The notes under the pieces are model-generated. The model made no database searches. It saw only the letters and a program-made list of their open reading frames with translations, and had not been told where the DNA came from. From positions 32,935-96,934 of the forward strand of contig NZ_SCMK01000020.1 in the NCBI RefSeq assembly GCF_005503355.1: DNA of 64,000 bases. The letters run 5' to 3'. Positions 26,135 to 34,858 of this stretch are shown here, one piece after another. The DNA comes from Sphingomonas sp. 1F27F7B. Its GTDB lineage: Bacteria; Pseudomonadota; Alphaproteobacteria; Sphingomonadales; Sphingomonadaceae. The translations under genes were made by a program, and so were the position numbers. The stretch's first letter is position 1. Every line of letters begins with the position of its first letter.

Positions 26135-27837
26135 GCGACCACCACCTCCCGGAACATGCCGGCCGCCATGTGATAGAGCAGATGGCAGTGGAAGGCCCAT
26201 CGGCCCATGGCGTCGGCGGTGACGCGGAAGCTCACCCGCTGGGCGGGCTGGACCACGACCGTATGCTTGCGGACCTGGAAGGCGCCGTCCGGGCCTTCGA
26301 CATCGCTCCACATGCCGTGCAGATGCATCGGATGCGCCATCATCGTGTCGTTGACGAAGGTGACGCGCAGCCGCTCGTTTGGCTTGAAATGAAGCGGCCT
26401 GGAATCGTTGAGCTTGATGCCGTCGAGCGACCAGATGAACCGTTCCATATTGCCCGTCAGATGCAGCTCGATGTCGCGCTCGGGCTCGCGCGGGTCGGGA
26501 TCGCCGCCCGGCGTGCGCAGATCGGCCAGCGTCAGCACGCGCCAGCCGCGCCCGCGCAGCCCGGCGCCGGGATCGTCGAGATTGGTGCGCGGATAGTCGA
26601 CGCGCATGTCGGTATTGGCGCCATATTCGGTGCGGGCGTGCCGTGCCCTGGCCGGCATCTCGGTCATGCCGTGCCCGGCATGCGCGTCGCCTCCCATTGC
26701 GCCCATCGTCGCCATCGCGCCCATCATGTCGACCGGCTCGAGCCAGGTCCGGGCATCGAGCGGCGGCACGGCTGCCGCCATGCCCGGGGCCGGTGCGATC
26801 GTGCCACGCGCATAGCCGCTCCGATCGATCGCCTGCGCGAAGATGGTGCGGGCGCCGCCCTCGGGCATGGTGAACTCGACGTCGTAGGTCTCGCCCGGGC
26901 CGATCCGGAATTCCTCGACCGTGACCGGCTCGACCGGCTGCCCGTCGGTCGATACGACCGTCAGCTCGACCCCGGGGATCCGCACGTCGAAGAACGTCGC
27001 CGTCCCCGCGCCGACGAAGCGCAGGCGCACGCGCTCGCCGGGCGCGGCGATACCGGTCCAGTTGCCGGCGGGCGGCGCGCCGTTCATCAGATAGGTGTAG
27101 GTCGCGGCAGAGACATCGCTGTAGTCGGTCGGGTTCATCCGCGAGCTGTTCCACATCCGCCGCCGCTCGAGCGCCTTGCCCAAGCCCATGGTGCCGACAT
27201 CCTTGAGGAAATCGCCGGCGGTCGGCTGCGCAAAATTATAGTAGCTGCTCTGCTTCTTGAGATTGAGGAAGATCTGCAGCGGCGGCTCGTCCGACCAGTC
27301 GCTGAGCACGATGCAATAGTCGCGATCGGGCGCCCGCGCCGTCGGCACCTGTTTTGGCTCCACGATGATCGCTCCATAGAGTCCCGTCTGCTCGGCGAGC
27401 GTGTGAGCGTGATACCAGTAGGTTCCGCTCTGGCGGACCTCGAAGCGATAGGTGAAGGTCTCGCCCGGCGCGATGCCGGCAAAGCTGATGCCGGGCACGC
27501 CGTCCATCTCCGCCGGCACGATGATGCCGTGCCAATGGATGCTCGACATCTCCTTGAGGCCGTTGCGTACGCGCAGCGTGACCGTGTCGCCTTCGCGCAG
27601 GCGCAGGACCGGCGCGGGCACGCTGCCGTTCACGGCGGTCGCGATACGGCGTTTGCCGGTGAAGTTGACCGGCAGCTCGGCGATCTCGAGGTCGAACTCG
27701 GTCCCGCTCAGCTCAGCGGGCAAGGTTGGTGCGGATCGCGCGAGAAGCGCCGGGGCGAAACCGGCGACCGCGCCGCCGATCGCCAGCCCCTGGACGAAAC
27801 GGCGCCGCGCGATCGGCCGGATATGTAAGGGAGACAT
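26131..27837 (-). CDS. copA: CopA-type multicopper oxidase, second copy
   Basis: A 568-residue multicopper oxidase. The Tat signal has RRRFVQG within the first 16 residues. Copper ligands are in SIHWHG, YWYHAHT, HPMHLHG and FHCHLLYHMAAGM. The Met-rich insert of the first copy is reduced to a short region (MMGAMATMGAMGG, HAGHGM). I chose ATG 27837; an upstream frame overlaps the adh gene. The ribosome site is weak, consistent with translational coupling from the adh gene 25 bp upstream. It should oxidise periplasmic Cu(I). Confidence 0.93.
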   Translation of the reverse strand: MSPLHIRPIARRRFVQGLAIGGAVAGFAPALLARSAPTLPAELSGTEFDLEIAELPVNFTGKRRIATAVNGSVPAPVLRLREGDTVTLRVRNGLKEMSSIHWHGIIVPAEMDGVPGISFAGIAPGETFTYRFEVRQSGTYWYHAHTLAEQTGLYGAIIVEPKQVPTARAPDRDYCIVLSDWSDEPPLQIFLNLKKQSSYYNFAQPTAGDFLKDVGTMGLGKALERRRMWNSSRMNPTDYSDVSAATYTYLMNGAPPAGNWTGIAAPGERVRLRFVGAGTATFFDVRIPGVELTVVSTDGQPVEPVTVEEFRIGPGETYDVEFTMPEGGARTIFAQAIDRSGYARGTIAPAPGMAAAVPPLDARTWLEPVDMMGAMATMGAMGGDAHAGHGMTEMPARARHARTEYGANTDMRVDYPRTNLDDPGAGLRGRGWRVLTLADLRTPGGDPDPREPERDIELHLTGNMERFIWSLDGIKLNDSRPLHFKPNERLRVTFVNDTMMAHPMHLHGMWSDVEGPDGAFQVRKHTVVVQPAQRVSFRVTADAMGRWAFHCHLLYHMAAGMFREVVVA

Positions 27838-27862
27838 GAACTGTACTTTCGCGAAGTCGGCT

Positions 27863-28888
27863 TCAGGCGAGGTCGAGGACGATCCGGCCCTCGATGTCGC
27901 CATGATGCATGCGGGAGAAGACGTCGTTGATGTTCTCCAGCTTGTCTGCATGGACCGTGGCCTTGACCTTGCCCTCGCCGGCGAACGCCAGTGCCTCGAG
28001 CAGATCGAGCCGCGTGCCGACGATCGAGCCGCGCACGGTAATGCCGTTCAGCACGGTGTCGAAGATCGACAACGGGAAGTCGCCCGGCGGCAGGCCGTTG
28101 AGCGCGACCGTGCCGCCGCGCCGGACCATGCCGAGCGCCTGCTGGAACGCCTTGGGCGAAACGGCGGTCACCAGCGCCCCGTGCGCGCCGCCAATGGCTT
28201 TCTTGAGCGCTGCCGAAGGGTCCTCGTTGCGCGCGTTGACCGTCAGTGTGGCGCCAAGGCGTGTAGCGAGGTCGAGCTTGCTATCGTCGATGTCGACCGC
28301 GGCCACATTGAGACCCATGGCTCGGGCATATTGCACCGCCATGTGGCCGAGCCCGCCAATGCCGGAGACGACCACCCACTCGCCGGGTCGGGCCTCGGTG
28401 GCCTTCAATCCCTTGTAGACGGTGACGCCCGCGCAGAGGATCGGCGCAATGTCGAGGAAGTCGACATTGTCGGGAAGGTGACCAACATAGTTGGGATCGG
28501 CGAGGACATATTCGGCAAAGCTGCCATTGACCGAATAGCCGGTGTTCTGCTGTTCGTGGCAAAGCGTCTCCCAGCCACCCAGGCAATGCACGCAGTGCCC
28601 GCAGGCGGTGTAGAGCCAGGGCACACCGACCCGGTCGCCTTCCTTCACATGGGTGACGCCGGCACCAACGGCGGCGACATGCCCGACGCCCTCATGGCCA
28701 GGAATGAAGGGCGGGTTGGGCTTGACCGGCCAGTCCCCTTCTGCCGCGTGCAGGTCGGTATGGCACACGCCGGTTGCCGCAATCTTGACCAGGACCTGCC
28801 CGGGGCCGACCGTCGGGATCGGCGCGTCCTCGATGACCAGGGGCTTGCCAAATTCGCGGACGACCGCCGCCTTCATGGTTTTCGCCAT
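27863..28888 (-). CDS. adhP: Zinc-dependent alcohol dehydrogenase, AdhP type
   Basis: A 341-residue MDR-family dehydrogenase. Catalytic zinc ligands are in GVCHTDLHAAEGDW and PGHEGVG; the structural zinc Cys set is in ACGHCVHCLGGWETLC; the Rossmann motif is GIGGLGHMAVQYA. It oxidises primary alcohols with NAD. It lies 26 bp after the aldehyde dehydrogenase gene and 25 bp before copA, so the three appear to share a transcript. That pairing of alcohol metabolism with copper oxidase genes is unusual. Confidence 0.93.
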   Translation of the reverse strand: MAKTMKAAVVREFGKPLVIEDAPIPTVGPGQVLVKIAATGVCHTDLHAAEGDWPVKPNPPFIPGHEGVGHVAAVGAGVTHVKEGDRVGVPWLYTACGHCVHCLGGWETLCHEQQNTGYSVNGSFAEYVLADPNYVGHLPDNVDFLDIAPILCAGVTVYKGLKATEARPGEWVVVSGIGGLGHMAVQYARAMGLNVAAVDIDDSKLDLATRLGATLTVNARNEDPSAALKKAIGGAHGALVTAVSPKAFQQALGMVRRGGTVALNGLPPGDFPLSIFDTVLNGITVRGSIVGTRLDLLEALAFAGEGKVKATVHADKLENINDVFSRMHHGDIEGRIVLDLA

Positions 28889-28914
28889 GTCCGTTTCTCC
28901 TTTTAAGCGGGGGG

Positions 28915-30435
28915 TCAGAATAGGCCGAGCGCGTGCTCGTCATAGGAGACGAGCAGATTCTTGGTCTGCTGATAATGATCGAGCATCATCCGGTGGTTTT
29001 CACGCCCGAAGCCCGATGCCTTGTATCCGCCGAAGGCGGCATGGGCGGGGTACTGATGATAGCAGTTGGTCCAGACCCGCCCGGCCTCGATCGCGCGGCC
29101 GAGCCGGTAGGCGGTGTTGCCGCTCCGGGTCCAGACGCCCGCGCCAAGACCGTAGGCGGTGTCATTGGCAAGTGCGATCGCCTCCTCGACCGTCTTGAAC
29201 GTGGTGACCGACAGGACGGGACCGAAGATCTCCTCCTGGAAGATGCGCATGTGGTTCTGACCCACGAACACGGTCGGCTGCACGAAATAGCCCTGGTCGA
29301 GCGCACCGCCCGGCAGCGCCCTGGCGCCACCGACCAGACACTGCGCGCCCTCGGCCTTGCCGATATCGATATAGCCCAGGATCTTGTGGAGCTGGTCCTC
29401 CGACGCCTGCGCGCCGACCTGGACCGACGGGTCGAGCGGATCGCCCTGGCGGATCGCGGCGACGCGCGCCACGGCGCGCTCGATGAAGCGGTCGAAGATC
29501 GACTCATGGATCAGGGCGCGCGACGGGCAGGTACAGACCTCGCCCTTGTTGAAGGCGAACAAAGTAAAGCCTTCGAGCGCCTTGTCGAAGAAGGCATCGT
29601 CCTCGTCGAGCACGTCCGCCATGAAGATGTTGGGCGACTTGCCGCCAAGCTCCATCGTCTGGGGGATCAGATGGTCCGCCGCGGCGTGCATGATCTGCTT
29701 GCCGGTGACGGTCTCGCCGGTGAACGAGACCTTGGCGATGCGCGGATTGGCGGCGATCGCCTGGCCAACGGTCCGTCCCGGGCCGGTAACGACATTGAGC
29801 ACGCCGGGCGGCAGGATGTCGGCGGTGAGCTCGGCGAACATCAGCAAGGTGAGCGGCGTCTGGGATGCGGGTTTGATGACGGTGCAGTTGCCCGCCGCCA
29901 GCGCCGGGGCGATCTTCCACGCCGCCATCAGCAGCGGGAAGTTCCACGGGATGATCTGGCCGACGACGCCGAGCGGCTCGCGGAAATGATAGGCGATGGT
30001 GTCCGCATCGATCGTCGAGATGCCGCCTTCCTCCGCCCGGATGCAGCCGGCGAAGTAGCGGAAATGGTCGATCGCGAGCGGCACGTCGGCAGCGCGCGTC
30101 TCGCGGATCGGCTTGCCATTGTCGATCGTCTCGGCAAGTGCCAGCAACTCCAGATTGTCTTCGAGCCGGTCGGCGACGCGATTGAGAATCCTGGCGCGTT
30201 CGGCGGGCGCGATCCTTGCCCATTGATCCTTGGCGGCGTGCGCCGCATCGAGCGCGCGCTCGACATCTTCCGGCGTCGACAGCGCGAACTCTGCGATCTG
30301 GGCGCCATTGATCGGGCTCGTGTCGGCGAAATACTCGCCGCCCGCAGGAGCGCTCCAGCGGCCTCCGATGAAATTATCATAGCGGTGTCGGAAGGAGGCC
30401 GCCGCGTTAATGGTCCCGATCGCCTTCTCGAACAT
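28915..30435 (-). CDS. NAD-dependent aldehyde dehydrogenase (ExaC/AldB type)
   Basis: A 506-residue aldehyde dehydrogenase. It has the oxyanion Asn in IIPWNFPLLMAAWK, the NAD motif FTGETVTGKQI, the catalytic Glu in MELGGKSPNI and the catalytic Cys in FNKGEVCTCPSR. It turns acetaldehyde-like substrates into acids and probably works with the AdhP enzyme encoded 26 bp downstream. It is the first gene of the five-gene unit ALDH-ADH-CopA-CopB-MFS. The 252-bp upstream gap should hold the promoter of that unit. Confidence 0.93.
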   Translation of the reverse strand: MFEKAIGTINAAASFRHRYDNFIGGRWSAPAGGEYFADTSPINGAQIAEFALSTPEDVERALDAAHAAKDQWARIAPAERARILNRVADRLEDNLELLALAETIDNGKPIRETRAADVPLAIDHFRYFAGCIRAEEGGISTIDADTIAYHFREPLGVVGQIIPWNFPLLMAAWKIAPALAAGNCTVIKPASQTPLTLLMFAELTADILPPGVLNVVTGPGRTVGQAIAANPRIAKVSFTGETVTGKQIMHAAADHLIPQTMELGGKSPNIFMADVLDEDDAFFDKALEGFTLFAFNKGEVCTCPSRALIHESIFDRFIERAVARVAAIRQGDPLDPSVQVGAQASEDQLHKILGYIDIGKAEGAQCLVGGARALPGGALDQGYFVQPTVFVGQNHMRIFQEEIFGPVLSVTTFKTVEEAIALANDTAYGLGAGVWTRSGNTAYRLGRAIEAGRVWTNCYHQYPAHAAFGGYKASGFGRENHRMMLDHYQQTKNLLVSYDEHALGLF

Positions 30436-30687
30436 AACCTGACTCCATCTCTATCGATGGCCTGACGGAGTAATCTCTTTGCCCGGGTGGCCTATAAGTA
30501 AGTTCCGCAGAAGGTAGTCTGGTATCGGGGTCGCGGGCTTGAGGGTCAGACACGCCAACAGAGCCGATGACTATTCATCGACTCCTGAACGTATTCGCGC
30601 ACGCCTGATCGGAATTATGCCGAGACAGGCGTTACTCGGCCGAGTCTTCTTTTGGCGAGGGCGGCGCTTGGCATTCCAATTCTGGCG

Positions 30688-31017
30688 TTACGCCCGGACG
30701 CGCTTTAGGCTCACCCAATCGCCTTTCTGAAGCGTCCCGTCCCTCACGCGGAAATGAGCATAATGGTCGTCGAAAATCTGGTCGACTTCGACATGACCGA
30801 CAAGACGGCGGTGGCGCGGCGTTGCGTGATAGACTTCGAGTATCTGCCCGATGTGCGCGCCATCGGCCTTACCCAGGCAGGCCACTGTGCCGCCCGCATC
30901 CATACGGACGATCTTGCCGCGCATGAACAAGCTATGGCCGATACCCTGTGCGAGGAGCGGCGTGCTGCCAAAGAGCAGAAAGCCAACAGCAGCACCGACG
31001 CCAAGATGTTTTCGCAT
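30688..31017 (-). CDS. Small exported protein, QGIGHSLFMRG family, copy 1
   Basis: A 109-residue exported protein with a signal peptide ending LLAQ. It is a clear paralogue of the gene at 39444-39800: both have QGIGHSLFMRG directly after the signal, then a GKADGA-(H/E)-(I/V)-GQ segment, LVGHV and IFDDH-(Y/F)-AH. There is one free Cys but no CXXC. The paired His, Met and Asp residues could bind metal, and both copies lie among copper genes. ATG 31017 follows GAGGAAA; an upstream start at 31035 is not needed. Function unknown. Confidence 0.75.
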   Translation of the reverse strand: MRKHLGVGAAVGFLLFGSTPLLAQGIGHSLFMRGKIVRMDAGGTVACLGKADGAHIGQILEVYHATPRHRRLVGHVEVDQIFDDHYAHFRVRDGTLQKGDWVSLKRVRA

Positions 31018-31102
31018 CGCTGTTTCCTCTGTCAAGTCAGACGCTCGGACCCGGTTTTGAAAGCTGGGAGCACGGGGCGACGCTGGGCATCGTCAAAGAA
31101 CT

Positions 31103-31128
31103 GGCCCGCCGCGGGGGAACGGCGGGCC
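31103..31128 (-). terminator. Rho-independent-type hairpin
   Basis: 9-bp arms GGCCCGCCG/CGGCGGGCC with an 8-base loop, followed on the minus strand by TTCTTTG. It lies 37 bp after the stop of the Met-rich gene at 31165. Confidence 0.65.
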
Positions 31129-31164
31129 CTCAGCCCCTGGGGTCTGTTCTCGGGGCTGGAAACC

Positions 31165-31566
31165 TCACATGTCGCTCATCGGCTTGTCGGCCATGGGCTT
31201 GGCGGTCTTCTTCTTCGCCGCCGGCTTGGCCTTCTTCATCGGCATCTTGCAGCAGCCACTCTTCGCCTTACCGGCCATGCCCGAGCCGTTCGATGCAGGC
31301 GAGCCGCCGGACATGCCGGCCATCCCCGACATGCCCTGTTGATCCTGCTGGGCCGGTTGCCCCTGCTGCTTCTGCGCGCCGGCCTGATGATCCTTCATCA
31401 TCTGATCGTGCATCTGCTGCCCGCCATGATCCATGCCCTGCTGGTGGGCATGGGCCGGCGCAGCCTGCGCGGGCGCGGGCGTCGACTGGGCGAGAGCGGT
31501 GCCGGCGGCGAAGGTTAGCGTCGCGAAGAGGCTGACGGGCGCCGCGAGAAATGTCGTCTGTCGCAT
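31165..31566 (-). CDS. Exported Met/His/Lys-rich small protein
   Basis: A 133-residue protein with a signal peptide ending TALAQ. A His/Met/Gln-rich stretch (HQQGMDHGGQQMHDQMMKDH) and Gly/Met repeats follow, then SGCCKMPMKKAKPAAKKK with adjacent Cys residues and a Lys/Ala tail. The composition suggests a periplasmic copper-binding protein, but no domain is recognisable. ATG 31566 is chosen because the signal peptide starts there. Its promoter carries CTGTATACGTAA (31655-31666), identical to that of the next Met-rich gene upstream. Confidence 0.75.
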   Translation of the reverse strand: MRQTTFLAAPVSLFATLTFAAGTALAQSTPAPAQAAPAHAHQQGMDHGGQQMHDQMMKDHQAGAQKQQGQPAQQDQQGMSGMAGMSGGSPASNGSGMAGKAKSGCCKMPMKKAKPAAKKKTAKPMADKPMSDM

Positions 31567-31654
31567 TGAGGGTCTCCGAGTGTTCTTCCTGTTGCCCGAT
31601 CGACGTTCCGATCCCGGCAATTCCGAAGCTTCAATGCTGCTAGCGAGACGCTGT

Positions 31655-31666
31655 CTGTATACGTAA
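31655..31666 (-). promoter_or_regulatory. Shared 12-bp promoter element, copy 1
   Basis: TTACGTATACAG on the minus strand, 89 bases before the Met-rich gene at 31566. The same 12 bases occur at 32282-32293 before the next Met-rich gene. The core TACGTATA recurs at 39895-39902. Confidence 0.5.
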
Positions 31667-31790
31667 GTTACGAATCGAAATCCGATCGGCCGTGTGCCTG
31701 CTGGAGCAGGCGCGTAAAATGATGATCCGGGATCGATCAAAAATGTGACCCGGCCTGGTTTTCTCGTCCTGAGACCGGCCAGAAAAGCGA

Positions 31791-31818
31791 TTGGCCCGCC
31801 GTGGGAACGGCGGACCAA
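31791..31818 (-). terminator. Rho-independent-type hairpin
   Basis: 11-bp arms with one mismatch (TTGGCCCGCCG/CGGCGGACCAA), followed on the minus strand by a TTTT tract. It lies about 70 bp after the stop of the gene at 31885 and closes that transcript. Confidence 0.7.
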
Positions 31819-31884
31819 GGCTTCGGTTGAAAGCGGCCATGATCTTGTCCGTCAACCTTGTCGTCTGATGGAATGATGGCAGGG

Positions 31885-32175
31885 TCAGCAACCACCGTCC
31901 GACCTGTGTGACATGCCGGAGGCGCCGTCCTGGTCCTGCGAATCCCGCATCGCCATTCGATGGCCCTGCATCATCTGGCCGTGCATCTGCTCCTTACCGT
32001 GAGCCATGCCCTGCATGTGGGCAGGATCGGGCTGGGCAGGCGCCGGCCTGGCCTTGAGGGTCTCCTCAAGATCGGGCATGCCCGGCGGCATCCCGTCCGC
32101 CAGCACCGGTCCGGCACTGACGGCGAGGAAGCCGAGAGCTGCGAGCGAAGCGATCATTGCCGTCTTCTTGCGCAA
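31885..32175 (-). CDS. Exported Met/His-rich small protein
   Basis: A 96-residue protein: signal peptide ending VLAD, a Pro/Met linker (GMPPGMPDLEETL), then a Met/His-rich core (MQGMAHGKEQMHGQMMQGHRM) ending in a single Cys. Likely a periplasmic copper or silver ligand protein. It has no recognised domain. It resembles the gene at 31165 in composition and promoter, but the sequences do not align well outside the metal-binding repeats. Confidence 0.72.
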   Translation of the reverse strand: MRKKTAMIASLAALGFLAVSAGPVLADGMPPGMPDLEETLKARPAPAQPDPAHMQGMAHGKEQMHGQMMQGHRMAMRDSQDQDGASGMSHRSDGGC

Positions 32176-32281
32176 GTATCCATTCCTTCAAGTCTGGGTT
32201 TCCCGTTCGATCGAGCATATGCCCGGTCGATTGTCGCCCCTTCCGGAGCTTGCCCGTGAAATGGTGTCACCTTCCGCCTTG

Positions 32282-32293
32282 CTGTATACGTAA
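32282..32293 (-). promoter_or_regulatory. Shared 12-bp promoter element, copy 2
   Basis: TTACGTATACAG on the minus strand, 107 bases before the Met/His-rich gene starting at 32175. It is identical to the element at 31655-31666. Confidence 0.5.
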
Positions 32294-32403
32294 TGTGCGA
32301 AGTCCGTCTCTGAGATGGCCATAAATTATCGCACTGGCATCGTTGTTGTGCCGATGTGTAACTATGGTTCGGACTCGAGAGCAGGACAGGTCGGCAACAG
32401 TGA

Positions 32404-33717
32404 CTAATCCATGGCGGCCAGCAGACGCTCGAGAGGAATAGTGGCAAAAGTGGTGAAGCTGTCAGCAATGGCATAAGGCAGTACCAGCACCCGATTATGT
32501 ACCATCGCGCCGCAGCTGTAGGCTACGTTTGGCACATAACCTTCGCGCTCATCCATGTCCGACCGCAAAAGCGGTAGCTTCGTCCGCGCCAGCAGCTTCG
32601 AGGGATCGTCACGGTCCAGCAGGCACGCCCCGATGCAATAGTTCCGAACGGCGCCGACTCCATGAGTTACGACCAGCCAGCCTTCGTCGATCTCGATCGG
32701 CGATCCGCAATTACCGATCTGGACAAACTCCCAAGGCCAGCGAGGTTCGATGGCTTTCGCTCCGCCACTCCAGTCGTGAATGTCCGCGGACGTCAGGAAC
32801 CAGATATTTTCGTTATCCTCGCGCCCAAGCATGGCAAAGTGCCCGGCAATGCGTCGGGGGAAAAGCGCCATGCCCTTGCTACCGGTGGCATCCCCACGCA
32901 GCGGTCTGAGTTCGAATGTCCGGAAGTCCGGCGTGGACAACAACTCCTGCCGGACGGACTGGCCGCTAAATGCCGTATATGTACCGAAATAGGTGGCTCG
33001 GCCATCGTCGTCCAGGAAGCGGACCAAGCGAAGGTCTTCGATGCCACCACGCTGGCTGGGGGTTGTCGGAAAGATCACGATCTCCGAGAGATCGTGGCTG
33101 CCATCGCACTTGATCCGAATGCCCGCGTCCGGCCCGTCCTCGCCGGAGATGTTTTCAGTCTCCAGCACGAGCGGCATGGGGCTCGGAGGATTGATTGCTA
33201 TGGTTCCGTCCGCGGCGCAAAACCCGGTGCGAAAGGTGACGGAGGAGATATGCCCCTCGCCCACGCCTCGCAGGGAAAGAATGAATCGGAGAGAGTTTTC
33301 AGGTACAGCAGACTGATCAGGATGCAGGACGATGCTCGGATTGAAAAGCGCTGCTGCCTCATAGGAATATTCGTTGCAAAAATGGGCACCGATCAAGAGC
33401 GCCTGTTCATGGGTGACCTCGCAATCACAGACGATGATGCCATCAACCTCGTGGAACCGCCGCAAAAACAGGGACGGAACCTCACGATGCCTTCCCGAGA
33501 AATCATCAAGAATGCGTTGCAACTCATCGTGGAGCGATGCTGGGTCGAGCGCCAGGACGCGGTCGGCGATGCGCTGCGCACGTGGCTGATCCGGTACCGC
33601 ATATTTATAGGTTTCCGTCGACGGCATATAGGGTCTGATCACTACCCTTGCTGGATTGGGGCGGAGCAATTCGGGTAGCCGGTTGACAAATTCGGCGGTT
33701 GACACTGACTTCTCCAA
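32404..33717 (-). CDS. GH130-family glycoside phosphorylase/hydrolase
   Basis: A 437-residue cytosolic enzyme of the GH130 five-bladed propeller family. Characteristic segments are NPSIVLHPDQ, EDLRLVRF, GSKGMALFPRR, GNCGSPIEIDEGWLVVTHGVG and GYVPNVAYSCGAM. Family members cleave or phosphorolyse beta-mannosides. It is flanked by metal genes and has no carbohydrate partner here. The N-terminus is uncertain: the frame opens with TTG 33717 and no ATG lies near. No ribosome site is convincing. Confidence 0.85.
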   Translation of the reverse strand: MEKSVSTAEFVNRLPELLRPNPARVVIRPYMPSTETYKYAVPDQPRAQRIADRVLALDPASLHDELQRILDDFSGRHREVPSLFLRRFHEVDGIIVCDCEVTHEQALLIGAHFCNEYSYEAAALFNPSIVLHPDQSAVPENSLRFILSLRGVGEGHISSVTFRTGFCAADGTIAINPPSPMPLVLETENISGEDGPDAGIRIKCDGSHDLSEIVIFPTTPSQRGGIEDLRLVRFLDDDGRATYFGTYTAFSGQSVRQELLSTPDFRTFELRPLRGDATGSKGMALFPRRIAGHFAMLGREDNENIWFLTSADIHDWSGGAKAIEPRWPWEFVQIGNCGSPIEIDEGWLVVTHGVGAVRNYCIGACLLDRDDPSKLLARTKLPLLRSDMDEREGYVPNVAYSCGAMVHNRVLVLPYAIADSFTTFATIPLERLLAAMD

Positions 33718-33959
33718 TACAGATCGACCGTGGAGCGTTCACGCAATCGTAAAGATGGTGCTCGGCATTACCCGACTATCGGGTGGCGGCACGGAAGGCT
33801 CCGGCGATGGCGGGTGCGATGATTTCCGCCGTTGCCGGATACTCGGACTTTGTGCCACGTGCCATGATCGCTGTCCTGGCGTAGTTGTCGGACACACAAG
33901 CTGTGACCGGGGGCTCTGGCCTGAACGTGACTATGTGGGGCACGTGCGAAGCGCGCCGC

Positions 33960-34400
33960 TCAGCTCGACATGTCCGCCATCGTTCGGCAGCTCGCCGCGC
34001 ATTTCTTGCAGGTGGCCGAGCAACGCGCGATCCGCTGGTCCGCGCTATGGCGTCCGCATTCCTCGGCGCAGCGCTCGCAAGCGTCGGCGCAGGCGCGGCA
34101 GACGATGCGGTGCAGGGCAGATTCCCGCAGCATCGAGTTGGCGGTCGCCTGGCACAGTTCCGCACAGTCGTTCAGCATGGCGATCAGCGACGCCGTAGCT
34201 GACGCGCCGCCTTGCTTCGTCAGCCAAGCGGCGGTTTCCAGGCACATGCGGTGCGAAGCCACGCAATCGTCGATGCAGTCCGTCATCGACATCGCCATCC
34301 CTTCCATTCGATGCTGCTGCGCCGCCGCCGGCACAGCCAGCGTTCCGGCGGCGGCAAGGCCGGCGCCGGCCATCAGCAATTCGCGTCTCTCGATCATCAT
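33960..34400 (-). CDS. Tat-exported Csp-type copper storage protein
   Basis: A 146-residue four-helix-bundle protein. It starts MMIERRELLMAG, a Tat-like twin-Arg signal ending AAAQ, and then has 14 Cys in helix-facing patterns: DCIDDC, HRMC, DCAELC, CRACADACERCAEEC, CSATCKKCAASC. This is the pattern of Csp1/DUF326 proteins, which hold many Cu(I) ions on core thiolates. A strong GGGAGG site precedes ATG 34400. It is the last gene of a MerR-led operon with a multihaem cytochrome and reductase, suggesting that reduced copper is stored here. Confidence 0.88.
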   Translation of the reverse strand: MMIERRELLMAGAGLAAAGTLAVPAAAQQHRMEGMAMSMTDCIDDCVASHRMCLETAAWLTKQGGASATASLIAMLNDCAELCQATANSMLRESALHRIVCRACADACERCAEECGRHSADQRIARCSATCKKCAASCRTMADMSS

Positions 34401-34414
34401 GCACCTCCCATCTG

Positions 34415-34858
34415 CTATCCCTTGAGCGCTGTGCCGCATCCGGCGGCCTCAGCCGTCGCAGGCGACCCATCCGACGCCGCACGCGCCTTCTCCCGCGCCA
34501 TCCGGGTTTCCTCCCAGGGCCAGTGGCCGTTGATCTCGACCCCGAGCGAGATGCTCAGGAAGGTCCGCACCAGCACCAGCCCGGCCAGAACGATGAGATC
34601 GTCGAGCGTTGGGTTGATCACCAGCGACTTGACGATGTCGCCGGCGACCAGAAATTCCAGGCCGAGCAGGATGCTGCGGCCGAGCGCCGAGCGGAACGCG
34701 CTATAGGCCTCGGTTCGGTCGCCCGCCCTCGCCCGCCGCGCAAACAGAAAGGTTGCGAGCCCCGCGCCGACCAGGATGGTCAGCGTGCCCGCCAGTTCCA
34801 GGCCGATCACCGCGAGCCGGAAGAAGGCGCTCAGCCAGTCGGCCTCAATGGTGATCAT
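34415..34858 (-). CDS. DUF1622 membrane protein
   Basis: A 147-residue membrane protein with three to four helices (about 10-40, 60-85 and 90-110) and the DUF1622 pattern GRSILLGLEFLVAGDIVKSLV, followed by LVRTFLSISLGVEINGHWPWE. Function unknown; DUF1622 proteins are predicted inner-membrane proteins. It overlaps the cytochrome c stop by 14 bp and precedes the copper storage gene by 14 bp, so it is part of that operon. The Ala/Gly-rich tail has one Cys. Confidence 0.82.
   Translation of the reverse strand: MITIEADWLSAFFRLAVIGLELAGTLTILVGAGLATFLFARRARAGDRTEAYSAFRSALGRSILLGLEFLVAGDIVKSLVINPTLDDLIVLAGLVLVRTFLSISLGVEINGHWPWEETRMAREKARAASDGSPATAEAAGCGTALKG

Noticed and set aside
31567..31818. Longer N-terminus for the Met-rich protein at 31165
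   Set aside because: It would run through the promoter element and a terminator; the signal peptide begins at ATG 31566.
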